A DNA stretch of 64,000 nucleotides from Syngnathus acus. Taxonomy: Eukaryota; Chordata; Actinopteri; Syngnathiformes; Syngnathidae. The stretch is from assembly GCF_901709675.1 (NCBI RefSeq), contig NC_051106.1, positions 6,024,001 to 6,088,000 of the forward strand. Direction: 5' to 3'. The notes below the pieces were generated by a model, which was not told the origin of the DNA, did not search any database, and saw nothing but the letters and a program-made list of their open reading frames with translations. This document shows positions 1-11,600 of this stretch, one piece after another; within the stretch, counting starts at the first letter, position 1; each line of letters starts with the position of its first letter. The position numbers and the translations under genes were made by a program.

Positions 1-853
1 AAAAAAAATTATAATTAAAATAATAAAATATATATATTATATATATTAAATGTATATATTATGTATATTTTTTTATTTTTATTGATATATAAAAAATAAC
101 AGGAACATGTGTCAATTCTGACACTTGGCACTTGAGTTGAGCAACACAATCTGTTTATTTTCAAAAGTCCGCTCTTGACAATGGATCAGGGATCAATGTT
201 CAAATATCCAACAGACATTGGTTTGTTTGTGAGTATCAACCCTGTCATTCTAGCCTTCGTCCATCCCGTTCTAAAATCCCCTGAAGCCGTTCCAAGCGCA
301 AAACCTGCTTCAGAACATAGTGTGCGAGCCAAACTTCTCCAAACATCTAAACATCCCGCACAGAGAGGACATATATCGGGTTCACTCGTGCACGTTTTGA
401 TCCAGAATCGCCGCCATTCCTCGCTTTTATCATATCTAAGGGATGACCTTTATGACCTTTATGATATCTCATGGTCAAGTTTATTGTCGTCTTGATTCTT
501 CAACTTTCTTTCATCCAACATTTTGATTGTCTGATTTTCTTGTCCTTAAATTCCCGAATGACTCAATTCCACTAGTCGTTGAGTCCTTTCCTTGCCCTAT
601 GAGGTGTTCTGTGCAACTTTTTTTTTTTTAAATAGCTTACGTTTTCATGTGAAGTCATGAGGATCGGCAAGATAAGCTAAGTCACCTCTGCTGGCATTTG
701 AGGCTGTTTAGCAGCATGTCTGTCTGCGGGCTTATTAAAACTTGGCTCCCTAATGAACATTCGCCCTTGAAGCCTGCTGAGCGCTTAGTGCAGCCCAGGA
801 GACGGGGCCCTGGACACACGGGGCCTCTTCCTGCTCCCTACGGAGAGCCGGGG

Positions 854-860
854 TATAAAA
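854..860 (+). promoter_or_regulatory. Candidate TATA box
   Basis: TATAAAA preceded by an unusually GC-rich 60-base stretch and followed by a GC-rich stretch, standing out from AT-rich surroundings. It is 4.5 kb upstream of the ltbp2 start codon, so it could serve a distal ltbp2 first exon, an unannotated transcript, or nothing. Confidence 0.3.
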
Positions 861-1310
861 GTCAGCTGTAGCGGCAGGCTGGGGGTCGAGTCATATGAAC
901 ACTTTTACATTACATTGAACTGGAATGTTAAGAAAAGACAAATAAAACCCACCGATTATTTTATTTTTTTTTCTCCAGAGAATATAATGGAAGTTTTCAT
1001 CTGTTGTTGACATACTGAGTGATTAAAGCTTCACTGCTGCCGCGGGGCTCGTCCATGTTTACTAAATTTGAGTCAGAAAGTGTGCCACCACATTACACTC
1101 CCGTATTAGCGTTTGCACGAGAAGGCTGGACAAAGCCTCGGAGGGTTGTGTGGGCTTGTAGACAGCAATGTTGCACAACAAGTAAGGAACACCTCCCTCC
1201 AAGGTGCTATTTACAAGCTAGGTAGCAACGGGAGACATCCAAGGACATCGTGACCTAGTTAATGCACTTGAACCTCCTATTTTGCATGATTTATTTATCA
1301 TAGGAATGCT

Positions 1311-1434
1311 ATTATATTATATTATATATTATATTACATTACATTATTTTATTTTATTTTATTATTTTTATTTTATTTTCTTTTATTTTCTTTTATTTTA
1401 TTTTATTTTATTTTATTATTTTTATTATATTATA
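1311..1434. repeat. AT-rich simple repeat (TATTT-like)
   Basis: Irregular runs of TATAT then TTTTA/TTTTC units. Low-complexity DNA; the open frame across it encodes only Tyr/Phe/Ile-rich nonsense. Confidence 0.85.
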
Positions 1435-2652
1435 CATTCTATATACACACACACGCATACATATACATTTAATTTGCGCAATTTCTTTGTCCAGGCAGTA
1501 AGGTTAAGACAGGCTGGCGGTTTGTTCCGACTAAATGGACTATGTGGAAAAGGTTTAATGGATTGAAAAATAACAAATTTATCATGCTTAGTAGGAAGCC
1601 GTCGAGGTCAAATTGACCTCATGCGGGGGGTTAAATCGCATCATAACTTTCTGGTTGCTCGACCTTCACTGTTAATTGGGGGCAGTGAAGAAGACATTTG
1701 CTTCATCTAACCGTAACCGTCGCGCAGAGCACATGATTCTCTGTTTCGCAGCTAACCAAGCATGAGGCCCGTCCGGAGGGACCGGCGCTCATCAAACGTG
1801 AGCATGACATGAAACTGAACGCTACATATGTGTAATACCCAGCTTGAAAACACAGCCAGCAATTAGTCAGTCTCGTCGCGCTACACCATACCAAACCGGT
1901 GTGCTGTCGGCGTCGGGGTTGCTTGAAGGCACGTGTCATCCGTGAGTCAACCGCTAAATGGTCTTTATGCATCATCTGCTCCACGCGGTAAACACGCGTT
2001 ACTCAACGGGCTGAGCCGGGGATTCGTAAACCTTTTGTGGTTTTCCTGAGCGAGAGTGCGCTTTTAATTGTGAGGAGATTGCAACGATTAAAAAGATTTA
2101 TGGCAGACGCGCTAAAAAGCAAATAGTTGAGGTTTCGACCTGGTGCAGATTCCCAACTGTGCTGTCATTGTGTCTGGAGATAATTAGTGTAAAGAAATGA
2201 AATGAGGAGGATATAACACATTTTACAGGTATTGCCTCAAAGAACCACTTGTCCTTCAAATTCGAAAATTTGGACAACTCACTGGAAAGCCAATACTCAG
2301 TACCAGACTTGTTTTTTTTCTTTTTACCTTTCTGCTTATTCATCATAATTTTTTGGGGGGCTTCTGTGGTAGGATTGGAGGGATGCGGGGTAGTCGCCAC
2401 ACATATCACTTTCTATCCTCCCGGTAATGCGGAAAATACTTAGGATTCAATTTTCCGTGGCTGTTTCGCTATGCAGGACAAAAGTAAGAAGGGTTCTGGC
2501 GAGGCCGTATTACAGTTAGGTCAAAACCGAGAGGGACGCTACACTCGGGGTTCTGGAAAAGTGAGAAGCCAGGTGAATCTATACAAACAGATTTTTGTAC
2601 AATATTTCTCTTATGATATCTTTGGAAATCAGAGACAGAAGAGTGACGGCGT

Positions 2653-2705
2653 ATTTTTTATTTATTTTATTTATTTTATTTATTTTATTTATTTTATTTA
2701 TTTAT
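2653..2705. repeat. 9-base minisatellite, TTTATTTTA unit
   Basis: About five to six near-perfect tandem copies of a 9-base T/A unit. Confidence 0.85.
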
Positions 2706-4553
2706 AAGTGGTGGTAGATGATTGGAGAAAATGATAGAGATTCAAATGAATGGAGCTGAATTACAGTAACAGCTTACGTCTTAACGTAATGCTTATTCCT
2801 CATGGATGTGCTTAAAATAAACATCCTGGGTTGCTTACAGCTCCAAACCTTACATATTTGATTCATAGAGGGATCCACATTTTATGATTCTCCTGCTACA
2901 TCTTCATGTCATTGGTCTTGCTGCATCAGTGTAAATAATGATGAAGGTCTCCTTCAATATTTGGCATCGGTCACACTCAATGAAATAAAAGTCCATCATT
3001 TCAACTTTCACGACCTCTGCCAAAACGAATCCTCCTTCTCCCACCTTTTCCCTCAGGTCCCGACTGCCGCCTGTTCGGAAACAATGTCGGTATTATGTTC
3101 GTTCCTGGACGAGAGGAAAGAGAAGCCGGAGAGAGCTTCGATACGAAAAAAGTAGCTCCAAGAAAAGATTGACATTCCTCGGTGGTGCTCACCATTGAAA
3201 ACCATCACAGAGGCCGATTCAGGCGAATCACTTAAAATTCAGCTCGGTTGACGCTCTTTGCTTAAAAACGAGAGCCCGGCTTTTCGTGATACTCTTTGCC
3301 TTTCTAATAGGGACACTTGAACTCTAACCCTTCTCCCACTTGGCGCCGACAGGCCAGTCACTCAAGATGTAAATGGACGCCCGCGTGTCGCTCGGAAAAA
3401 GGACATCGTTATCAACTTAGGATCTCGGTCTTTTCAGTCCTGTGACAAAAGATACCAAGCTCTCCCAATCCCTCGCTTGCTTGTTGACTAGTTAACGAAA
3501 CACCGTTTTATGTGGTTTCCGGCTTCCTCCAGATGATTATTGTTTCCCCCTAAACAGATCGTTTATACGCCGCAATCGTAAGCACGACCATTCCTTGAAG
3601 CTGTGTTTGAGTCAAAAAGGGTCATAACAAACAATTGCGGTCAGTCTTGGTTTATTATTTTGTGCTTGAAGCGCTCTTCCATATTTTCCTCACAACTTGT
3701 AAATCTATTCGAATGAGTGCACAGTTGCTGTCAAGGAGTGGCCGTAGTCTTGGGCAACTACTGCACAATTATAAGATACATACAAGCTCCTTCTCTAATT
3801 CGATTCTGCTGGGCCGCAAGATTAGCTGTAATCAGCTGTGGCACGCAGCCTCGGTCGCTTTGAAAATATCCGTCGCTCTGTTTGTCTCCATCTTCCAGCG
3901 CTGTGTGTTTTGGAGCCACCGTGCTTCGAGTGCGGTCGTGTTGCGCTCAAGCCACAATGGAGGCACGGACTGCGTAAGGAGTCGGTGCCAACTCTCTTGG
4001 ATTTTTCCGCAAATTGAAAAATCCCCAAGCAAAGTTAAATTCTAACAGCAGACCTATTAGAACAAATCAACCCGTGAGAAAAATGGTGAGACCTAGCCAT
4101 TGACTTTTTCCATGTCTTCCTGATGGTGGCAGAGTCTCGGTGGAGATTTAATGATGGTGCAGAATTATGTTGTTTCCAAACAGTTAGGGTGGGGGGGTTG
4201 ATGATGCAGCGTGGATGACAAGAGCCCGTGAATGGGACCTCTTACATAACCTGAACACTTTTCCAAAGTTTCCGACGTTTGAAATGCGAGCTTCATCTAC
4301 TACATCTGTGTGCCCAAGCAGGCCAAGATGCATGTTTACAATTCTGAATAAACAGCAGCTTTCGGTTTAAAAAAGCTGTAAGCATTTGGCCTTGAAAAAG
4401 CTGGTCCCTTCAACGCAGCGTTTCCAATGGTTTTTGAGCCAAGGCACATTATTTTACATTGGAAAAATCGCACAGACTATCAAAAAAGAAGGCAAAAAAA
4501 ATGCGTTTGTCATGTAATCCAATGGCTTATGTAAAGGGTGAATTTTAACAAAC

Positions 4554-4565
4554 GCCATCTAGTGG
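4554..4565 (-). promoter_or_regulatory. CTCF-like motif (reverse strand)
   Basis: The reverse complement reads CCACTAGATGGC, the same 12-base core as at 62934-62945 but in the opposite orientation. Such sequences also occur inside old repeats. Confidence 0.45.
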
Positions 4566-4995
4566 CAGCGTAATGAATTGTTTCGCCTGTTTTTATGATG
4601 ACATATTTTGTGATTAATCAACTCAAAATGGTGCGGGGGGCTTCTTCCATAATTTTAAGGTAAATAATAATAAATAAATAAATATATAATAGATACATAA
4701 CTTTTACAAAAAGAAACACATTTTTTACGAAGTTGTATATATATTTTTTAGATAAAGTCATTATATGTCGTTATTCAAGTCAACGTGTGAATATATATAT
4801 ATTTTTTAAATTTTATTCTTAAAATCTAATGCCATTATTTTGCGAAAATACACTTTTTAAAAAATAGGTCAATATTCTTAGCTGGCTGTCAAGCGCAGTC
4901 GCGTGGAGTGGGAGCAACAATATGGCGCACAAGGGGCTGTTTCTTCCCGGTGACTCCTGAGGCGAGGAGGTGGTGATATTCATGGGGGCGCCGCT

Positions 4996-5022
<27 letters not shown>
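4996..5022. repeat. (CA)n microsatellite
   Basis: About 13 CA units followed by interrupted ACGC/CACA units to about 5040. It lies about 300 bases upstream of the ltbp2 start codon. Confidence 0.95.
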
Positions 5023-5027
<5 letters not shown>

Positions 5028-5059
5028 AACACACGCACATGGTCTCTCCTCTGCGTCTC

Positions 5060-5345
5060 TCACTCACATTTGGAGCTCAGCCTCAGCAGCTCGCTGCTCT
5101 TTCTGGCGCCTCACTGAAGGAGTAAGGAAGGACAATGTTTCTCTGAGTTTTTTTTCATCATCGTTTTGAGGACATTGCAAGTTTTACCTGGTCATTATGA
5201 GGAGGAACCCACTTCAAAAAAGAAATAATGACGTCTAAGACAACTTGAGAAGCAGAGTCTTGGACTTCTTTTTCTTGACTTTTTTTTGTTTAGTAGATCT
5301 TAAGTTGAATTGCAGGGACATTTTTGGGTTTTATTCGTAAACAAA
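5060..5345 (+). other. ltbp2: Presumed ltbp2 5'UTR / proximal promoter
   Basis: The DNA just before the start codon has GC-rich sequence around 4980-5110 and three short upstream frames: 5135-5146, 5197-5238 and 5228-5248. An in-frame stop TAA at 5301-5303 precedes the coding frame. No TATA box is seen here and the transcription start cannot be placed from sequence alone, so the left edge is arbitrary. Confidence 0.4.
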
Positions 5346-5647
5346 ATGGAGCGAATCCGTTTGGTTGTTGTGGTGCTTTTGGCCGTGGCAGCGCTTGTTC
5401 ACGGAGGTGGTGATGGCCACACGGACACCTTGACAGGTGGGAAGAGAAGAGGTCCAAGTGCCGGGCTGATGGAAGGTGCTGAAAGAAGCCCTTTGGAGAC
5501 CACCCACACCCGGGGGGATGACGGGCTCCCGTCAAAGGCTGTCCCGATCAGGAGCGCTCGACACCCCCGCAACGTGACCCCCCCGCAGCCCAGAGCCAGA
5601 GTGAACCGTCGGCAGAACAGCAAGTCCAGCACCAGGAGACTTGTCGG
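5346..5647 (+). CDS. ltbp2: ltbp2 exon 1: signal peptide and basic N-terminus
   Basis: Residues 1-101. A short basic start (MERIR) is followed by a hydrophobic core [12 protein letters not shown], a typical signal peptide with likely cleavage near residue 20. The rest is Gly/Arg/Thr/Pro-rich, with KRRG at 33-36 and an RGD tripeptide at 56-58. It ends in a basic stretch rich in RR. The donor GG|gtaaga leaves two bases of a codon. The in-frame stop at 5301 makes this ATG the first Met. Confidence 0.92.
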
Positions 5648-8600
5648 GTAAGAGTGGCACCCAGAATTGCATATGTTCACGTTTCATGAATGTATTTCAA
5701 ATGAGATGCATCCTGCTCAAGTCACATTTTTTAATTTTTTTTATGATTTACATATGAAATCACTTTTGCTTCTTGAAATGAGGTGCAATTAATCAGTTTC
5801 AACAACCCCCCCAAAAAGATATATATTTTACAAAACCACACACACAAAATCACAAAACAAGTGGCAGGTTCCAAGTTGGCAGTCCTGGTATTAACATTTT
5901 TTTTTTTGTACACTTAACAACTCAGTATGTTTTCAATAATTTCTCTTTGGGGTGTAATACCACTCTTAACCTCTAGAGGGCAGTGCACAATCTACCTGGA
6001 GACTGCAAATTAAAAACAAGCACAGGAAGTTACCTACCTAGCCTAGATCTTTTTTAAATTGGACCTCACCTGCTTTTTCTGTTTTTTAAAACCAAACAAA
6101 GTGATAGCTGCAGCTCTTTGGCTAAGATTTCTAATATTACGAGATATCCATTGATTTATTATCCAAACTTTTTAAGGTAAGTTTACCAATTTTGAAAAAA
6201 AAAAGGATGTTATCAGCATAGACTAGATTTTGGAACATATCCAAATAAAGAAATAGAGCACTGTATTGTTAAAAAAAAAAAAAAAACGGGATCAAACGCA
6301 ACTAAAGAGAACATGTTTTTGGTAAAGCATGCAATTTCTCTACTTTGGGACAAGCAGGAAGTCAAGTGTGTGTGTTCTGGCTGCTGTTTGGCCGTCTCCC
6401 CTCCAGCTTCACTTGGTGGTGGGTGTGCGCTGCAGCTGGCTTGCTTACTAGCTTCTCTTTGAGAAAGCAGAGTGTGGGAGAAAAAAAAAAGTGAATACCC
6501 CTAAACACAACATGTGGGGCAACATTTAGTATCCTGTAGGACAAAAAAAAAAATCTGTTGGGCAATCGGAACCACCTGTTTTGTCCAATGAGTCCCTTTT
6601 CTTGTTGTCTTTCTCCATCAAACTCTCCACCAAGAAGATGGCTTGTTTCCATATTAAAGCGCTTTTCTTTTTGTCTAATGAACCCTCCATGCATCCAGTT
6701 CTGTTTGTTCCATAGGGACAAAGCATGATACTCGCCCATGCTGCGAGGGGAGGGGGGGGGGGGTTGTTTACATAATGATCAGATGGGGGATTTGAATGGC
6801 TGCCCTTGAATTGCACACACTGAAGTAAAAGATCCGCTTCAGGATTTTGCTTCTCAATCCAGCTAATTTAAAAGAGATCTTTTTAAATCTGCCAACGATG
6901 TAATAAATGAATCGTGAATTTGAACACGTTGATTCATTCAACTTCACATGACTCAATGTTTTTCTTTTTTTCTGGATGCGTTTCCATTCAAAACGATCGC
7001 CTGCAGCTTTTTTTTTTCTCCCTCCCCTTTCCACTTTCGCACTGACTCACGACTCCTGTTTTGTGAAACCGAAACACGACTCCTTGATTTTACTCACTCT
7101 TAGTAAACAAACGTCAAGGTGTTAACAAGCTGATTTATCGCAACCTGCGCTATCCAAATGTCCATTCCGTGAGTAAATCATGTGATGGAATTCGTATGCG
7201 CTGACTGATGACTTTGGCGTGTTTGATTTACGTCAATGGAGGAGCGCTGCCAAAGGGCCTAAACAACTACTATGTTATCTCCGTGGCGCCTCAGTTTAAT
7301 GAGTCAAATCCAAGCGAGGTCGAGAAGTCAATCCGAGTCCTCTTTTCCCAAATCTCCATGACTCAGATATGCATTTGTCTTGAGAAGTGACCCACATCCA
7401 TGCCAGCCCAAAAATCTTTCTTTAAACATCTCATTTGCTCGATAATTTATTTATCAAGGATGCAGGATGCTTTTCAAGTCCCGTGTGTCTCGGATAATCC
7501 CTTCAAGGTTCAAATAACCCCTCACTTGTTTTGACTGTGGACTCTCGCATGAGGGTAAAAGGGATCCACGCTCAGATCGAGTTTCCCGACCCTCCCCTGA
7601 TTTTCGTCTTATTGCTTTAAATTCTATTAAATCGTATTCTCCAAGGTGTCGTGTCATTATCGATCGGCCACCCCCGTCAGAATGATCCGAACCTAAAACA
7701 TGAAATCAGATCGGGTTTGTCACGCGAAGGGCTGAGGAGATACTCACGCATATCGTTAGCGCTTTATGAGCTGTCGGTATCTTGTCTTAGCATGCTTCCC
7801 TCTGTGCAGGCCGAACGTGTGCGGCGGTCAACAATGCTGCTCCGGCTGGGCCGTGGCACCGGGAACCAACCGCTGCATCAAACGTAAGCCCAACTACCAT
7901 AATAATAAACATTTATTTTTTAATACTTTGCCACAATATCTTTGCAAAGTCAGCGTTTTTGCTACAACTCATATTAGGTGTTCCTAATTTTGTGCTGTAA
8001 CTCTTCCCACTTTGTAAAGTTTTTTTTTTGTCACTGTGGATAAAAAAACACTTTTTCAATTACATTTCAGGTTTATGTGTGTCATTGTAATCACATGTTT
8101 TTGGGGAACTTTTATTTTTACATTTTACAAGCCAACTTTGTTTACAAGGCTCGATCTACAGTATCGTCACTTGTTTACTGCTTTCTCTCTCTCACATAAC
8201 CCAACAAGTAGATTACACAACAAACTGATTGGCCCCAGCAGCCTCCTAGTTAGATCCACTTCCTTCTTTCCTGAATTTTTTTCCCCCCGACTCAATTTCC
8301 CGCTAAAGGCACACTTAGCGAGGCGTTAATTACGTTTAACGTCAGGCTGCGGTGGTCCGAACAAAAGTGTATGTACTTTAAATTTGCCAAAATAGCTCTG
8401 GACCACGAAGGCATCGCTATCATCAGCAAAGTGAAGCCCCCTCGGCTGACGAGCTGCCAACACTTTGCTCCCCTAGGCTGGAAAGATAAAAAAAGAAAAA
8501 ATGGTTATCATCCAACTGTCCTCGCTTTAAGGTGCCTTATTATGCATTGGCAGCGGGAGCAAACTTCTCACTCTGAGGGGGTAAACTTGTTGGCTGGGAG

Positions 8601-11600
8601 AGAAATATGAAAACATAGCAGGGTTGAGCTATGTCAAGGAAATTCCCGCTGAAGGGACTGTAATATTAAAAGTGTCAGCTTCGGGATTTTCTTAAGAGAC
8701 CGGATTGGGTGTCGTGGGTTAACAGAACCTTATTGTTCAATTTAGTTGAGCTTAGAGCAAATATATGACTGGAATTGGACCACCTCGTTATTTATGAAAT
8801 ACTCTTCGTCCAGAGACGAAATTCTGATCATTGGTCTGCAAATGATCGTAATAATAACGTATTGCTACTTTGATCCATTAGGACCGAACAGAACATTCCT
8901 CCTACTATTTATTTTCTCTCCAGTTTGGTGGAACTGAGAAAATTCAATGTGGTGGCCAAAAAGCAAATGCATTGGTTGGGTAAAGTGAGGACATGTGCAG
9001 GCTTGGCTGGAGTGCATCTTAAAATTGGATGAGATGAATGTAATGTGTTGTTTTGGTGTCAGGAGGACTTAGTGTATAGAAAGCTCCACTGTCACTTTAT
9101 CCACATCTGCAGTTTTTGTTAGCGAGCTGAGGGACTCATATTTTAGCCTCACCCATTCATAGCCCGCCAGTTGTTCCGCATCAGTTAGCTGCAGCTGGCC
9201 GTTAAAATTAGCGTCAATGTAAGAATATTAAAGGCGCTATTTCAAAATAACGCTTCATCGAGCTAAATGCTAAAGCGATAAAGCGTGCAGGGTTCAACAG
9301 TGGTTTGAATTGAGAAGAATGGCCACATAAATCTGTTTACAAAACCATAAGCTACTTAGCGGTGGAATTAAAATGAGAGTTGAATTGCTGACATGTTTTG
9401 GGTCTGTATGGGCTAATCCTCAATTAGATCTTGTAGGTCAATTTGGAATTAGTTTTGGTTGGCATGATTTTTTTTTTCAAGAGGAAAGTGACGCTATTGT
9501 GTTGTTTTCTAATTTTTCATTTAGATTTAAATGGTAGTTTTAAAAAAATGTTTGGCTGAGCAGTGTTGCTCCAACTAGCTTTCTTAGCTAGCATGCTAGG
9601 AAGGTCATTTAAATTATTGACCCGATTCTTCACCAGGTACACTTTTCAACCCTTCGCACCATAATTCAGTTTATTTCACATGGTATCAAGCTGGAAGGCG
9701 AACAATTCCGAACCGATTTATAGCCACCGCCGGTCTTACAGAGTGCAGATGACGAGTTGCATCATTGATATAGAACTGATGTCAGGATCTTGACTAGACC
9801 GTGAGTGAAACACGATCGAAGGTTTCAGAGTTTCTTTCAACTTTTTCCGCCGGGCCCCATTTTTAAAAGCCTTTTGCTCACTCCAGCTATGAATCATTTC
9901 ATTTCAAACATAAATTGTTACATAAATCGTTGCGTGTTTCTTTACATGGATGAACTATGTTTTCTAATGTGTCTAAATAAAAAAAACGCAGTTGTTAATC
10001 ATCATCATTTATCACGCCCGATGCCGTGACACTTTTCCCCCCCTTCGAGCCGTTTGGCGTTGATTGATAAAATAATTTAACAAGCATCGTAACACACAAT
10101 TTAGACTTCTCAAATTCCCTTTGGAATTTGGAAAGCAACAGAACATGCTCATTGTTGTCTTGAACATGTGTGAAACAGCTGGGCAAGTATCAAGGACATA
10201 CAATACATCTGTGAATGTTTTCGAATCTTTTAAATGTGCATTGAAAAATGTTGGCGCGCTAATAGAAACAAACCATCATCCTCGGCTTCAATATCCCCAA
10301 AAATATTATTTCTGCTTATGTAGTGTAAAAGAAAGGAAGTGACTACATTGGGGTTAACTCATCACTTACAATCAAGCATGTATTGGAGCAATTTTTTATT
10401 CTATTTGTTTGCCTTGCAAGAATTTATCTAGCAACACATGTTTGAGCTGCAATGTTGGTCATTTACATTGATAAAATGTGTGCAGCTGGAGGCCGTGAGA
10501 AGCTAAAGAAAATCAAACAAAAGCCAGCAAATGAGTCGCATTTCAACAGTTAACTGTAGATTACGGGACAAGAATGTGAAATGTACTTGTCACATCGTTT
10601 TTGTTGTTGTTGCTTTGTTAGTTGGCAGGATTGTGACAAAAACTACTAAGTGATTTGCCCAAAAAGTGAATTCTACCATATGTGCTATTTGTTTCCCATT
10701 TTTCTAAATGTGTGCAATTTATCCCAATTTTTGCTTCTTGATTTTGTATTGTTAATTTTGTCCAGCCATCTGTGTGATTTCTAATGTTTTTTTTAATTTT
10801 CTGTTTAATTTTAATTAATTCATTTATTTTATGTAGGACACGACAAAAATTAGACCCATTTAATTTTGCTACAAATTCATTATTTTCGACATTTTCTTTA
10901 ATCCTTGAGAATACACATCAGGGTTCATCCAAGGTCGCAAATGTTGTTCAAAAATTCCTTGCGACACGAAAAATCCTCAGAACTTCAAAATATGAACTGA
11001 CGTGAACCGTACAGTGGTGGAATCCATTTCGTTGCATCCACAACAACCAAGAAGCATGAAAGAAGTTTGTTTTCAAAGGCGTCATTACACATGAGTGGCA
11101 GCCTTATGTTTTACAAGAACAGGAGGAGCTTTTTAAAATGCCTTTTAGTTTGTGATTTAACTGAACGGAGGGTAAAATTAGAGTTCTGCAGACAGCCACA
11201 AACCCCTCCTTGGCTTTTATATGTGTCGAGGGAGAGGGGGGGGGGCGAGTTCACACTCCCCTGTGGCAGCCTCGTGGAGAGTTATGAGCCATTAGGCAGA
11301 GCCTGTAATCCATACACACGCCATCCTTCCCCAAAACTATCATTAACATTGAAGCCGGACAACCTGTTCTCACTTTGTCTTCCCCAAAAGCAGGAGTGCT
11401 GCTTTCGCCACTCCAGCTGCTTGGCCTGTTTGAAGCCTCCACTTGCGCCACATGTTTCTTTAATTGCTACCATCGTTGAAAATGGAGCCAAAAGAAGGAA
11501 TACTCAAATATCTGTATTGGATGTAATTGTCTTTTTTTGAGGGGGTTGTTTATTTTTTGTGCATCCTCAGATGATCATCACTGAGGATTTTTTTTTTATA

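Larger units (their letters stand above)
1..5059. other. Upstream intergenic DNA
   Basis: No protein-coding exon recognised on either strand. It holds AT-rich tracts (1-70, 1311-1434, 2653-2705, 4660-4810), a TATA-like box at 854-860 and a CTCF-like motif at 4554-4565. Open frames in it are short, low-complexity or lack family resemblance. Confidence 0.6.

Noticed and set aside
1282-1566. Tyr/Phe-rich frame with apparent membrane character
   Set aside because: Made by a TATTT simple repeat; no conserved protein.
11067-11540. 157-codon frame in ltbp2 intron 2
   Set aside because: No recognisable domain and no splice context; its length is within chance for this amount of DNA.
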